Positions 7,574 to 15,509 of a stretch of DNA of 16,329 nucleotides are shown here, piece by piece; the stretch's first letter is position 1; every line of letters starts with the position of its first letter. Under the pieces are notes generated by a model. That model did not search any database and was not told the DNA's origin. It saw only the letters and a list, made by a program, of their open reading frames with translations. The stretch comes from Peptoniphilaceae bacterium (GTDB lineage: Bacteria; Bacillota; Clostridia; Tissierellales; Peptoniphilaceae), in NCBI GenBank assembly GCA_029983595.1, contig JASBZD010000015.1, positions 1 to 16,329 on the forward strand, in the 5' to 3' direction. The translations under genes were made by a program, and so were the position numbers.

Positions 7574-7855
7574 TTATTTGTTGTTAACTAGGTCTTTTAA
7601 ACCTTTACCAGCTCTAAATGAAACAGCTTTAGAAGCAGGGATTTTAATTACTTCTTCAGGGTTTCTAGGGTTTCTACCTTCTCTAGCTTTTCTGTCTTTT
7701 ACTTCAAAAGTACCAAAACCTACTAATTGAACTTTATCTCCACCTTTTAAAGCTTCAGAGATAGATTCAACTACAGCGTTTAAAGACATTTCAGCATCTT
7801 TTTTTGTCATACCAGTTTTTTCTACGATTTGTCCTACTAATTCTTGTTTGTTCAT
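7574..7855 (-). CDS. hup: Histone-like DNA-binding protein HU
   Basis: HU is a small dimeric nucleoid protein that bends DNA without strong sequence preference. The 93-residue sequence is a standard HU: MNKQELVGQIVEKTGMTKKDAE helices at 1-37, the core VQLVGFGTFEVKDRKAREGRNP (43-63) and the DNA-gripping arm with the intercalating proline at position 63, then IPASKAVSFRAGKGLKDLVN. The ATG at 7855 has a very strong Shine-Dalgarno site (AAGGAGG), in keeping with high expression. It lies 40 bases after yabN and is closed by its own terminator, so it may be made both from yabN read-through and from a local promoter that I could not locate. In B. subtilis hup is elsewhere; its place between yabN and yabO is seen in some clostridial relatives (from memory). 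Confidence 0.97.
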   Translation of the reverse strand: MNKQELVGQIVEKTGMTKKDAEMSLNAVVESISEALKGGDKVQLVGFGTFEVKDRKAREGRNPRNPEEVIKIPASKAVSFRAGKGLKDLVNNK

Positions 7856-7895
7856 TTTTTCCTCCTTAAGATAAGTAGACTGTAAATTTTACTAC

Positions 7896-9296
7896 TTAAA
7901 TGTTTTTGGAATGATTCCATAGTTCATTTAATCTTACTTTACCCAATTTTTGAAACTCAATCACACTTAAATTAGCGATTTCTTCCATTTTTTTAAATCT
8001 TTTAATAAATTTTACATTAGCTTTTTTAATAGTTATTTCTGGGTCAAGATCATAGTAATAAAGAAGAATTATAATAGAGAAAATTAAATCTCCTAACTCT
8101 TCTTGAAGCCTAGTGCGATCATTTAGCGCATCTAAAACTTCCTTGTACTCTTCATCTATTTTGGCAATAATCTCTTTTTCATCGTCAAAATAAAAATCTA
8201 TTTTTTTAGTTTTGTCTATTATATCGTATGCCCACATAACTGATGGCATATTCTCAAAAGATTTTAATCTATCAGTATAAGAATTAATACCTTTTTTAGA
8301 GTACTTTATGTTATCGTAATTTTCTAATATATTTTCATTTTTGTCAAGATTATTTCTAAAAACATTTGGATGGCGAGAGATTAATTTGATATTTACGTCA
8401 TTTATTAAATCAAAAATATTAAAATCGCCCAGTTCAGACGCAATTTCTGAGTATAAGCATATAAGATATAATAAATCCCCTAGCTCCTCTTTGAGATTTT
8501 CAAAATCCTCATTTTCAATAGCTGATATAGCTTCATATGTCTCTTCTAATAGATGACTTTTTAATGATTCATAATCCTGAATATTATCCCATGGGCAGCC
8601 ATCAGGAGATCGTAAAATAGAAGTAGTTTCAAGTAAGCTAGAAAAATCCCCATTATTATCTTCATTTTTATAAATAAATAGCGACGTCTGATGATTAGGG
8701 CTTATTACTCTATTATAGTTAGATAAATAATCTGTATAAATCTCTTCGGTATCTAATCCAGCATCTTTTATAATTGAGAATCTAGTAGATGGATCCATAA
8801 TTTCTGAAAGATCTATAATTATTTCTTCTAAAATATATTCATTGTCTACTTCATAGATTAATAAATCCTTATTAAAATCGATATTATATCTAAAAAAATC
8901 TTTAGAGTTTATTATATCTATCCCAAAACTCACATATTCTAGCTTTTCTAGGATTAAATCAAGTGTGGACTTATTATTTATTAAATTAATTTTAGTATTT
9001 TTTAAAAGTATTTCTACAGACTTTTCAAAACTAAATGGACTACCTGGGACTAGATATAAAATATCGTCAGTTTTTGACTTTTCTACTAGTATTCTAGCTA
9101 TTTCTTCTTCTACTTTTAAAGTAGTGTCAAGTGATTCATAAATATAATCAAAACTTAAGATTTCATACTCTTTTGATAACTCTTCGATAGCATTATGAAA
9201 TCTAGTTCTAGCAAAAATTTTAAATTTATTATCAATAATACTTTTATCAAAATCTCTTAAATCAGTAGGTCCAAGACCTGCTACTGTAATACTCAA
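7896..9296 (-). CDS. yabN: YabN-type fusion: SAM-dependent methylase-like domain plus tandem MazG pyrophosphohydrolase
   Basis: MazG domains hydrolyse nucleoside triphosphates to monophosphates and remove abnormal or excess NTPs. Residues 1-210 are related to tetrapyrrole (corrin/porphyrin) methylases: GLGPTD at 7-12, then IFARTRFHNAIEEL and VPGSPFSFEKSVEILL. The rest of that domain is poorly conserved. Residues 225-345 form a first MazG domain with GCPWD (233-237) and the metal-binding set E251, E252, E255, E271, D274. Residues 350-465 form a second one with E382, E383, E386, E400, D403. The 466-residue length is close to B. subtilis YabN (489, from memory). The start is TTG at 9296, chosen because GGAGGT lies 6 bases upstream and no ATG fits. 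What the N-terminal domain methylates, if anything, is unknown. A terminator lies directly upstream of its ribosome binding site. Confidence 0.93.
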   Translation of the reverse strand: MSITVAGLGPTDLRDFDKSIIDNKFKIFARTRFHNAIEELSKEYEILSFDYIYESLDTTLKVEEEIARILVEKSKTDDILYLVPGSPFSFEKSVEILLKNTKINLINNKSTLDLILEKLEYVSFGIDIINSKDFFRYNIDFNKDLLIYEVDNEYILEEIIIDLSEIMDPSTRFSIIKDAGLDTEEIYTDYLSNYNRVISPNHQTSLFIYKNEDNNGDFSSLLETTSILRSPDGCPWDNIQDYESLKSHLLEETYEAISAIENEDFENLKEELGDLLYLICLYSEIASELGDFNIFDLINDVNIKLISRHPNVFRNNLDKNENILENYDNIKYSKKGINSYTDRLKSFENMPSVMWAYDIIDKTKKIDFYFDDEKEIIAKIDEEYKEVLDALNDRTRLQEELGDLIFSIIILLYYYDLDPEITIKKANVKFIKRFKKMEEIANLSVIEFQKLGKVRLNELWNHSKNI

Positions 9297-9308
9297 AATT
9301 AGACCTCC
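9294..9308 (-). promoter_or_regulatory. RBS fixing the TTG start of yabN
   Basis: GGAGGT at 9303-9308 is followed after 6 bases by TTG (9296-9294). The encoded protein then begins MSITVAGLGP, exactly where methylase domains of this type begin. The site lies only about 10 bases downstream of the T-run of the preceding terminator. Confidence 0.85.
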
Positions 9309-9318
9309 ATATTATATT

Positions 9319-9351
9319 AAAAAAACTCCACTTCTATTTCTAGAAATGGAG
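9319..9351 (-). terminator. Strong intrinsic terminator after the foldase gene
   Basis: On the minus strand, arms CTCCATTTCTA (9351-9341) and TAGAAGTGGAG (9336-9326) pair over 11 positions, with one G-U, around a GAAA tetraloop (9340-9337). Seven T follow (9325-9319). The hairpin starts 12 bases after the stop codon of the foldase gene. This is a textbook Rho-independent terminator. Confidence 0.93.
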
Positions 9352-9363
9352 ATAAAATATTTT

Positions 9364-10428
9364 TTAAGGTTTTGCATTTCCTTCAGCTGGTTTTTCTTCA
9401 TTAGCTGGTTTTGTTTCAGCTCCTTCTGCTGGCTTTTCTTCAGTTTTATCAGTAGGGTTTGCTTCTTCTTTAGCTTTCATTTCTTCTTCTATAAATGGTG
9501 GCTCATTTTTTGGATCATAAATTCTATTTATTTTAGCTTTATTCACCATTTTATCAATTTCTTCAGCTAATTTATCATTTTTAATAGCATTAGTGATTTC
9601 TTCATCTACATCTGCCATAGTATCTTGAGAACCAGTAATTTCTATAATATGATATCCAAATTGAGATTCTATAGGGTCAGAAACTGCACCTACTTCATTA
9701 TTAAATACAAAGTTTTCAAATTCTTGAACCATAGTGCCTTTAGAAAAATATCCTAAATCTCCGCCATTAGCAGCAGAACCTGTATCTTTTGATAATTCTT
9801 TAGCTAATTGAGCAAAGTCTTCACCATTATTAAGTCTTTCTTTTACTTTATCAGCTTCTTCCTTAGTTTCTACTAAGATATGTCTTGCTGATCTTTGAGT
9901 AAATGATTCTTTATTTTCGTTAAAATATGCTTCTTTTTCAGCATCTGTAACTTCAATATCTTCAAGCATTTTTTCTTTATATTTTTCTTCGATTATATTA
10001 TTTCTTAGAAGTTGTTTATATTCATCTTCAGTGAAGTTTATTTCTTCTAAGCTTTTTTTATAATTATCTTCGCCTACAGCCTCTTTATAATTTTTAAGTT
10101 CTTCTTCTACTAAAGAGTCTATATCACCTAGATCTACATCTGATGCAGCATTTAATATAACTTGTTGGTTAATTACGCTGTCTAAGATCATAGTTCTTAA
10201 AATTTCTCCAGCACTTCTTCCTAGTTTATCTATAGGTTGGTTTAGGTATTCTTCTCCAGCTAAACTAACCGCTTGATCTCTTTTAATTTTGTAATATAAG
10301 TCAAAAGTTTTTTGTGGTACTTCTACCCCATCTACTGTAGCTACAGCATCTCCAGTATTTTTATTGCCACAAGCTGTCAGTACTAAAACTAAAGCAAGTA
10401 GTGTAACTAATAAATTTCTTTTTTTCAT
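9364..10428 (-). CDS. PrsA-like extracellular peptidyl-prolyl isomerase lipoprotein
   Basis: Proteins of this family are anchored to the outer face of the membrane by a lipid and help secreted proteins fold. Residues 1-20 are a lipoprotein signal: basic start MKKR, hydrophobic core, lipobox LTAC with Cys20. Residues 28-165 are a helical SurA/PrsA-type chaperone region. Residues about 178-267 are a parvulin (PpiC) domain: SARHILVETKEEA, FAQLAKELSKD, GGDLGYFSKGTMV and FGYHIIEI. The tail 305-354 is rich in E, K, P and A, with EEKPAEG twice and ETKPAN between, probably a flexible wall-spanning segment. Length (354) is somewhat above the usual 280-330. The ATG at 10428 follows AAGGAGAG, with its own promoter and terminator, so it is a single-gene unit. 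B. subtilis has the foldase-like yacD elsewhere in the block. Symbol left blank because prsA orthology is not proven. Confidence 0.92.
   Translation of the reverse strand: MKKRNLLVTLLALVLVLTACGNKNTGDAVATVDGVEVPQKTFDLYYKIKRDQAVSLAGEEYLNQPIDKLGRSAGEILRTMILDSVINQQVILNAASDVDLGDIDSLVEEELKNYKEAVGEDNYKKSLEEINFTEDEYKQLLRNNIIEEKYKEKMLEDIEVTDAEKEAYFNENKESFTQRSARHILVETKEEADKVKERLNNGEDFAQLAKELSKDTGSAANGGDLGYFSKGTMVQEFENFVFNNEVGAVSDPIESQFGYHIIEITGSQDTMADVDEEITNAIKNDKLAEEIDKMVNKAKINRIYDPKNEPPFIEEEMKAKEEANPTDKTEEKPAEGAETKPANEEKPAEGNAKP
9380..9442 (-). repeat. Degenerate repeat encoding the EKPAEG tail
   Basis: Two 21-base copies at 9380-9400 and 9422-9442 differ at only a few positions, with a shorter partial copy at 9401-9418 between them. 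They encode the EEKPAEG, ETKPAN and EEKPAEG segments at the end of the foldase. In-frame repeats of this kind can gain or lose units by slippage and so alter the length of the tail. Confidence 0.7.
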
Positions 10429-10456
10429 TATTCTCTCCTTCTTAAATTCAAATTTT

Positions 10457-10485
10457 ATTATAACATATTAAAATAGATTTAAAAA
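10457..10485 (-). promoter_or_regulatory. Probable sigma-A promoter of the foldase gene
   Basis: On the minus strand a perfect TATAAT (10462-10457) is preceded by TG one base upstream, making an extended -10 element. A weak -35 match, TTTTTA, lies 17 bases upstream (10485-10480). Transcription would start near 10450, about 20 bases before the AUG and just ahead of the AAGGAGAG site. It lies in the 64-base gap between mfd and the foldase gene. Confidence 0.7.
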
Positions 10486-10492
10486 ACTATAT

Positions 10493-13400
10493 TTATTCTA
10501 TCTCTTTTAATATATCTTTTATTTCTTCTATTATATATTTTTGAGGTTTATAGTCTAGATAATTTTCACCTTTTGAGTTAAATTTCAGTCTATTACCATA
10601 CTTTTTCACTAGATTTTCAACGTTAATACGCTTAAAGTCAAATTCTTTCATAAATCTAAAACGAATATTACTTATTGAGCCAGTAATAGATTCAATTTTT
10701 TTATCATTAGCTATAAACTTTATCTCTGCTATATCTATTAAATTACTAGTCTCTTCTGGCATATCCCCAAATCTATCTATCATCTCATCTATTAAATCGT
10801 GATAATCTTCTTCTGACTCTATTATGGAAATCTTTTTATAAAACTCAAGTCGCGTATTATCATCTCTTATATAATTTTTAGGAATAGATGCGTCTATAGC
10901 TAGATCTATGGTGGTGTTATTTACCTCTTTTACCTCTTCACCTTTTTTAGATTTTATTGAGTCTTGAAGAAGGTCAATATATAAATCATATCCAATTGAA
11001 TTTATATGACCATGCTGACGTGAACTTAAAATATTTCCAGCACCTCTTATTTCTAAATCTCGAGTAGCTATTTTTCTACCGGATCCAAAATCTATAAATT
11101 GTTTAATAGCCATTAATCTCTTTTCTGCTACTTCTGTAAGGATTTTATCTTTTTGATAGGTAAAATATGCATATCCTAGCTTATTAGAGCGTCCCACACG
11201 TCCACGAAGCTGATAAAGCTGTGATAGTCCAAAATAATCAGCATCATCTACTATAATAGTATTTACATTAGGCATATCTACTCCAGTTTCTATAATCGTT
11301 GTACAAACTAGAATATCATACTCACCATCCATAAATTCTACTATTCTATTTTCTAGCTCTCTTTCACTCATTTGACCATGGGCTATTAAAATAGATGCTT
11401 CAGGCACGAGCTGTGAAAGTTGATATGCAGTAGTCTCAATATCTGAAACTCGATTGTGAAGAAAAAACACCTGTCCATCTCGGTCTAGCTCTCTTAAAAT
11501 AGCTTCTCTTATCATAACTGGATTAAATTCAGATACATAAGTCTGTACAGGAAATCTCTCATCTGGTGGCTCTTCAATGCTTGACATATTTCTAATACCC
11601 ATCATAGACATCTGAAGAGTTCTAGGAATTGGTGTAGCAGTTAGAGTAAGAGTATCGACATTTTCTTTTATCATTTTTAGCGTCTCTTTATCTCTAACCC
11701 CAAATCGCTGCTCCTCATCTATTATTAGTAGACCAAGATCTTTAAATTCGACATCTTTTGATAATAGTCTATGAGTACCTATCGCTAGATCCACGCTACC
11801 ATTCTTAAGCCCTTTTAACCCTTCATTTATCTCAGATCTAGTTTTAAATCTAGAAAATAACTCTATATTTATAGGGAATCCTCTAAATCTCTCAAGGGCT
11901 GTAATATAGTGCTGTTTTGCTAAAATAGTAGTAGGTACTAAAAAAGCAACTTGTTTAGAATCCATTATAGCTTTAAAAGCCGCTCTTAAGGCTACTTCAG
12001 TCTTACCATATCCTACATCAGCCATTAAAAGCCTATCCATTGGGACAATTTTTTCCATATCTTCTTTTACTTCTTCAGCACTTCTAAGCTGGCCTTCTGT
12101 CTCTACATATGGAAATCTATCCTCAAACTCTTTTTGCCATATAGTATCTTCTGAAAATTTATAACCTTCTTTAGACTGACGTATAGCATAAAGTTTAATT
12201 AACTCATCAGCCATATCATCTATAGCTTTTTTTGTTTTTTCACGAGTTTTTTGCCACTCTGTGCTATTTAATTTATTAAGTTTTGGTTTAGATGTGCCAG
12301 TTCCAGTATATTTATGAAGTAGTCCTAGCTGATCTGCTGGAACGTAGAGTTTATCCTCTCCAGCATAAGAAATTTCAATATAGTCTTTTTTAGAGCCAAA
12401 AACTTCCATAGTTTTTGTACCTTGATATGTGCCGACTCCATTATTTTCATGGACAATAAAATCGCCTATCTCCATCTGAGAAAAATCGACTGTGTCCTTA
12501 GACTTTTTCTTCTTTTCTTTTTTAGTCCTAGCTTCGCCATAAATTTCGCGATAATTTAAGACCATAAATTTTATATCAGAATACTCAAATCCATTTCTTG
12601 TGGAGCGAGTATCTAAAATTACTTCACCAGATTTTAAATCTGATTTTTCGTCAGTTTTCTTATATTTAATCTCAATATTATCTAATAAATTTGAGACACT
12701 TTCTTCACGTTTTTTATCTCCAGTTAGGATAACTGTCTTATATCCGCGATACTGAAGAGATCTGATTTCATCGCTAAATATATCTATCTTGCCATTAAAA
12801 GTAGTCTGAGATTTCATAGAAAAGCTGAGTATTGAATCTGGCTTATAAAATTTATTATATCTTAAAATATTAGAAAAAGTAATTTTTGTATTTTTCTCTA
12901 AAATATTTCTTATATCTTCATAAGTATAATAAATGCTTTCATGAGGTTTTAACGTCTCTCCCTGCTCTAGTAATGAAGTATATCTATCTATAAAACTATT
13001 ATTAAATTCTTTAGACTTATCCTCTAGCCTTCTAGGTTCGTCAATAAAAATTAAATCATCCTCATCTAGATAACTAGCAATAGAACTTAAATTATTTTCA
13101 TCTATAAAAGGGACTAACATATCTAGATTATCAAGGCTTAACCCATCTTTTAGTCTAGATATAATCTCATAATACTTATTATCTCTTCGATCTTTAATTT
13201 CTTCATCTTTAATTTTAGATTTAGAAAGTTCTTCCTCTATTTTTTTTGCTATATCATCTCTGATATTTTCTATCAAAATTTCCCTAGCTGGGGAAATTTC
13301 AGCTTTATTAATACTTTCTATAGATCTTTGCGTAGTTATTTCAAAAGTCCTGATAGTATCTATTTCATCTCCAAAAAATTCGATACGATATGGATATTCG

Positions 13401-13966
13401 CTATTTGGTGAAAATAAATCTATAATTGAGCCTCTTATAGAAAACTCACCTCTGCCCTCGACGCTCTCGACATTTTCATATCCAGAATTTATAAGATTTT
13501 TAATTATCTCATCTCTATCATATATTTCGCCTAATTTTATTTTAAATGTATTTTCATAAAAAATTTCTGGTGATGAAACTTTTTGTAACATAGCTTCAAA
13601 AGTGGTGATTACTACTGAAGAGTTATTATCAAGTAGCGCATTCATAGACTTTATCTGATTATTCGCACTATCTTTAGAACGAGCTATAGTATTATAAAAA
13701 ACATCTTCTTTTTTATCAAAATAATATACATTTTTTCCTTTAAGATTTTTTAAATCTTCATATATATTTTTTGCTCTTGATTCTGAGAATGTAATTAGTA
13801 AGATATTTTTATTTTTTGCATGAAAATTAACGGAATATATAAAGTGACCAATGGCCTCCTCAATTATTCCGTTAACTGAAATTACTTTTTTATTATCTTC
13901 TATATCTTCTAGTAAACTTTTATAAGGTACTAGATTTAGCATTACATCTGCTAAAAAATTTTCCAT
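10493..13966 (-). CDS. mfd: Transcription-repair coupling factor Mfd
   Basis: Mfd is a DNA translocase that pushes stalled RNA polymerase off DNA lesions and recruits UvrA for repair. All parts are present in 1157 residues, a normal length. A UvrB-like N-terminal half comes first (GRGEFSIRGSIIDLFSPNSEYPYRIEFFGDEID near 170-205). The RNA polymerase interaction domain follows at about 495-560 (MEIGDFIVHENNGVGTYQG, ending in LYVPADQL). The RecG-like helicase has Walker A DVGYGKTE near 648, DEEQRFG near 750, TLTATPIPRTL and QLRGRVGRS near 918. The translocation motif includes LSSRQHGHINSIGYDLY, and the C-terminal regulatory domain runs from about 1010. The ATG at 13966 follows GGGGGA 4 bases upstream, 14 bases after pth. 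pth-mfd adjacency is conserved in Bacillota, where a small gene (fin) may lie between; here there is none. Confidence 0.99.
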   Translation of the reverse strand: MENFLADVMLNLVPYKSLLEDIEDNKKVISVNGIIEEAIGHFIYSVNFHAKNKNILLITFSESRAKNIYEDLKNLKGKNVYYFDKKEDVFYNTIARSKDSANNQIKSMNALLDNNSSVVITTFEAMLQKVSSPEIFYENTFKIKLGEIYDRDEIIKNLINSGYENVESVEGRGEFSIRGSIIDLFSPNSEYPYRIEFFGDEIDTIRTFEITTQRSIESINKAEISPAREILIENIRDDIAKKIEEELSKSKIKDEEIKDRRDNKYYEIISRLKDGLSLDNLDMLVPFIDENNLSSIASYLDEDDLIFIDEPRRLEDKSKEFNNSFIDRYTSLLEQGETLKPHESIYYTYEDIRNILEKNTKITFSNILRYNKFYKPDSILSFSMKSQTTFNGKIDIFSDEIRSLQYRGYKTVILTGDKKREESVSNLLDNIEIKYKKTDEKSDLKSGEVILDTRSTRNGFEYSDIKFMVLNYREIYGEARTKKEKKKKSKDTVDFSQMEIGDFIVHENNGVGTYQGTKTMEVFGSKKDYIEISYAGEDKLYVPADQLGLLHKYTGTGTSKPKLNKLNSTEWQKTREKTKKAIDDMADELIKLYAIRQSKEGYKFSEDTIWQKEFEDRFPYVETEGQLRSAEEVKEDMEKIVPMDRLLMADVGYGKTEVALRAAFKAIMDSKQVAFLVPTTILAKQHYITALERFRGFPINIELFSRFKTRSEINEGLKGLKNGSVDLAIGTHRLLSKDVEFKDLGLLIIDEEQRFGVRDKETLKMIKENVDTLTLTATPIPRTLQMSMMGIRNMSSIEEPPDERFPVQTYVSEFNPVMIREAILRELDRDGQVFFLHNRVSDIETTAYQLSQLVPEASILIAHGQMSERELENRIVEFMDGEYDILVCTTIIETGVDMPNVNTIIVDDADYFGLSQLYQLRGRVGRSNKLGYAYFTYQKDKILTEVAEKRLMAIKQFIDFGSGRKIATRDLEIRGAGNILSSRQHGHINSIGYDLYIDLLQDSIKSKKGEEVKEVNNTTIDLAIDASIPKNYIRDDNTRLEFYKKISIIESEEDYHDLIDEMIDRFGDMPEETSNLIDIAEIKFIANDKKIESITGSISNIRFRFMKEFDFKRINVENLVKKYGNRLKFNSKGENYLDYKPQKYIIEEIKDILKEIE

Positions 13967-13980
13967 TTTCCCCCGATTGG

Positions 13981-14553
13981 TTAGTTTTTGTTCTTTCTAT
14001 TATAATGGTTCATTGTGTTTTCTATTCCATTTTTCACAAACGAAATAGCTGCATCAGCTGCCAAATCTACACTATTATTTATATCAACCATCTCTTCTTC
14101 TGAAAATCTGGATAGTACAAACTTAGCTAGATCCTGACCTTGATGCTTTTTTCCTACCCCTATTCTTATGCGAGAAAACTCATCGGATACTATATGATAA
14201 ATTATAGATTTCATACCATTATGAGTACCGCTAGAGCCTTTTTTTCTAATTCTCACGTCAGAAAAATCAATATCGATATCATCATATATAACTAATAAAT
14301 CCTCTGGATCTACTTTATAAAAATTCATAATATCTCTAATAGCTAGCCCACTATCATTCATATATGTCATAGGTTTTAGGATAATAACTTTTTCGCCATC
14401 TATTTGGGTTTCCCAGTATACTGCGTTAAATTTCGATTTAGAAATCCCAAGATTTAATTTTTCTACTATCTTATCAACTGCCATAAACCCGACGTTATGG
14501 CGAGTCATAACATAGTCTTTACCAGGGTTACCAAGTCCTGCAATAACTTTCAT
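13981..14553 (-). CDS. pth: Peptidyl-tRNA hydrolase
   Basis: Pth cleaves the ester bond of peptidyl-tRNAs that fall off ribosomes, recycling tRNA; it is essential. The 190-residue protein has GLGNPGKDY at 6-14, catalytic His19 in TRHNVGF, PMTYMNDSG with Asn66, the acidic residue Asp92 in VIYDDID that supports the histidine, and GTHNGMKSI with Asn112. These match the E. coli active-site set. The ATG at 14553 shares its A with the prs stop (TAATG) and has no separate Shine-Dalgarno site. Its translation therefore probably depends on ribosomes finishing prs. It is the counterpart of B. subtilis spoVC, in the same place between prs and mfd. A role in releasing RQC products has been reported for B. 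subtilis Pth, which would fit with rqcP nearby. Confidence 0.98.
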   Translation of the reverse strand: MKVIAGLGNPGKDYVMTRHNVGFMAVDKIVEKLNLGISKSKFNAVYWETQIDGEKVIILKPMTYMNDSGLAIRDIMNFYKVDPEDLLVIYDDIDIDFSDVRIRKKGSSGTHNGMKSIIYHIVSDEFSRIRIGVGKKHQGQDLAKFVLSRFSEEEMVDINNSVDLAADAAISFVKNGIENTMNHYNRKNKN

Positions 14554-15509
14554 TATCTATCAAAAATTACAGAAATAGACTCATCTTCATGGATACGAGA
14601 AATAGCTTCAGCAATTAGGTCAGCTACAGAAACTACTTTTATCTTAGATGATTTCTTTTCTTCCCCTAGTTTAATAGTGTTAGTAATAACAAACTCTTCT
14701 ATTACAGAATTTTCTATTCTCTCTACTGCTGGTCCTGATAACACTCCATGAGTAGCAGCACCATAAACTTTTTTAGCTCCACGTTTTACTAGAGCTTCTG
14801 CCGCTTTAGTAATAGTACCACCAGTATCGATAATATCGTCAACCATAATAACATTTTTGCCTTCGATATCACCAATAATATTCATTACTTCATTTTCATT
14901 AGGTCTAGGTCTTAACTTTTCAATAATAGCAATTGGAAGTCCTAAATAGTTAGCAAATTTACGAGTACGAGTAACCCCACCTAAATCTGGAGAAACCACT
15001 ACAAAATCTCCTTCAGCATTTTCTTTTATTGATTGAAAATATTTTGCTAATTTTTCTAAAGCAGAAAGATGATCTACTGGAATATTAAAATATCCTTGAA
15101 TCTGACCAGCGTGTAAGTCCATAGTTACTACTCTGTCAGCTCCAGCTACAGTTAATAAATCAGCTACTAGTTTAGCAGTAATAGGCTCACGAGCTTTAGT
15201 CTTTCTATCTTGTCTTGCATATCCATAATATGGAATAACTGCGTTTATTCTACCAGCTGAAGCTCGTTTTAGAGCATCTATTATAATTAAAAGCTCCATT
15301 AGATTATCGTTAACTGGATTAGAAGTAGGTTGAATAATAAATACATCTGCTCCACGAGTAGATTCTACGATATTTAAGTTAATTTCACCATCCATAAAGT
15401 GATTTACTTTTGTATCATCAAGCTCAATACCTAAATGATTACATACCTCTTGTGCTAGCTCCTGATTTGAATTTCCAGTAATAACTCTTAGTTTTCCGTG
15501 ATTTCCCAA
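14553..15509 (-). CDS. prs: Ribose-phosphate pyrophosphokinase (PRPP synthetase), TTG start
   Basis: Prs makes PRPP from ribose 5-phosphate and ATP for purine, pyrimidine, NAD, His and Trp synthesis. The 318-residue protein is a class I enzyme of normal length (about 315). It has the ATP-binding YARQDRK (97-103), the metal-binding DLHA (131-134, His132), KLRPRPN (198-204) of the catalytic loop and the PRPP-binding VDDIIDTGGT (223-232). The start is TTG at 15509, with GGAGG 6 bases upstream. The next residues (NHGKLRVITGNSNQELA) begin just where the family does, so no earlier or later start fits better. It lies 13 bases after glmU and overlaps pth by one base. glmU-prs is a strongly conserved pair in low-GC Gram-positives. 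Its product feeds Hpt, encoded downstream. Confidence 0.98.
   Translation of the reverse strand: MGNHGKLRVITGNSNQELAQEVCNHLGIELDDTKVNHFMDGEINLNIVESTRGADVFIIQPTSNPVNDNLMELLIIIDALKRASAGRINAVIPYYGYARQDRKTKAREPITAKLVADLLTVAGADRVVTMDLHAGQIQGYFNIPVDHLSALEKLAKYFQSIKENAEGDFVVVSPDLGGVTRTRKFANYLGLPIAIIEKLRPRPNENEVMNIIGDIEGKNVIMVDDIIDTGGTITKAAEALVKRGAKKVYGAATHGVLSGPAVERIENSVIEEFVITNTIKLGEEKKSSKIKVVSVADLIAEAISRIHEDESISVIFDR

Noticed and set aside
8341..8556. Plus-strand open frame inside yabN
   Set aside because: Antisense to the first MazG domain, whose catalytic residues are intact on the minus strand.
9346..9570. Plus-strand open frame rich in Phe, Ser and Trp
   Set aside because: It is the antisense of the repetitive E/K/P/A tail of the foldase and the terminator; low-complexity composition, no RBS, no family resemblance.
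10463..10492. Terminator after mfd
   Set aside because: The only hairpin is ATAG/CTAT with a long A/T loop, too weak to call.
14497..14751. Plus-strand open frame across the prs-pth junction
   Set aside because: Antisense to conserved parts of both genes; no coding evidence.
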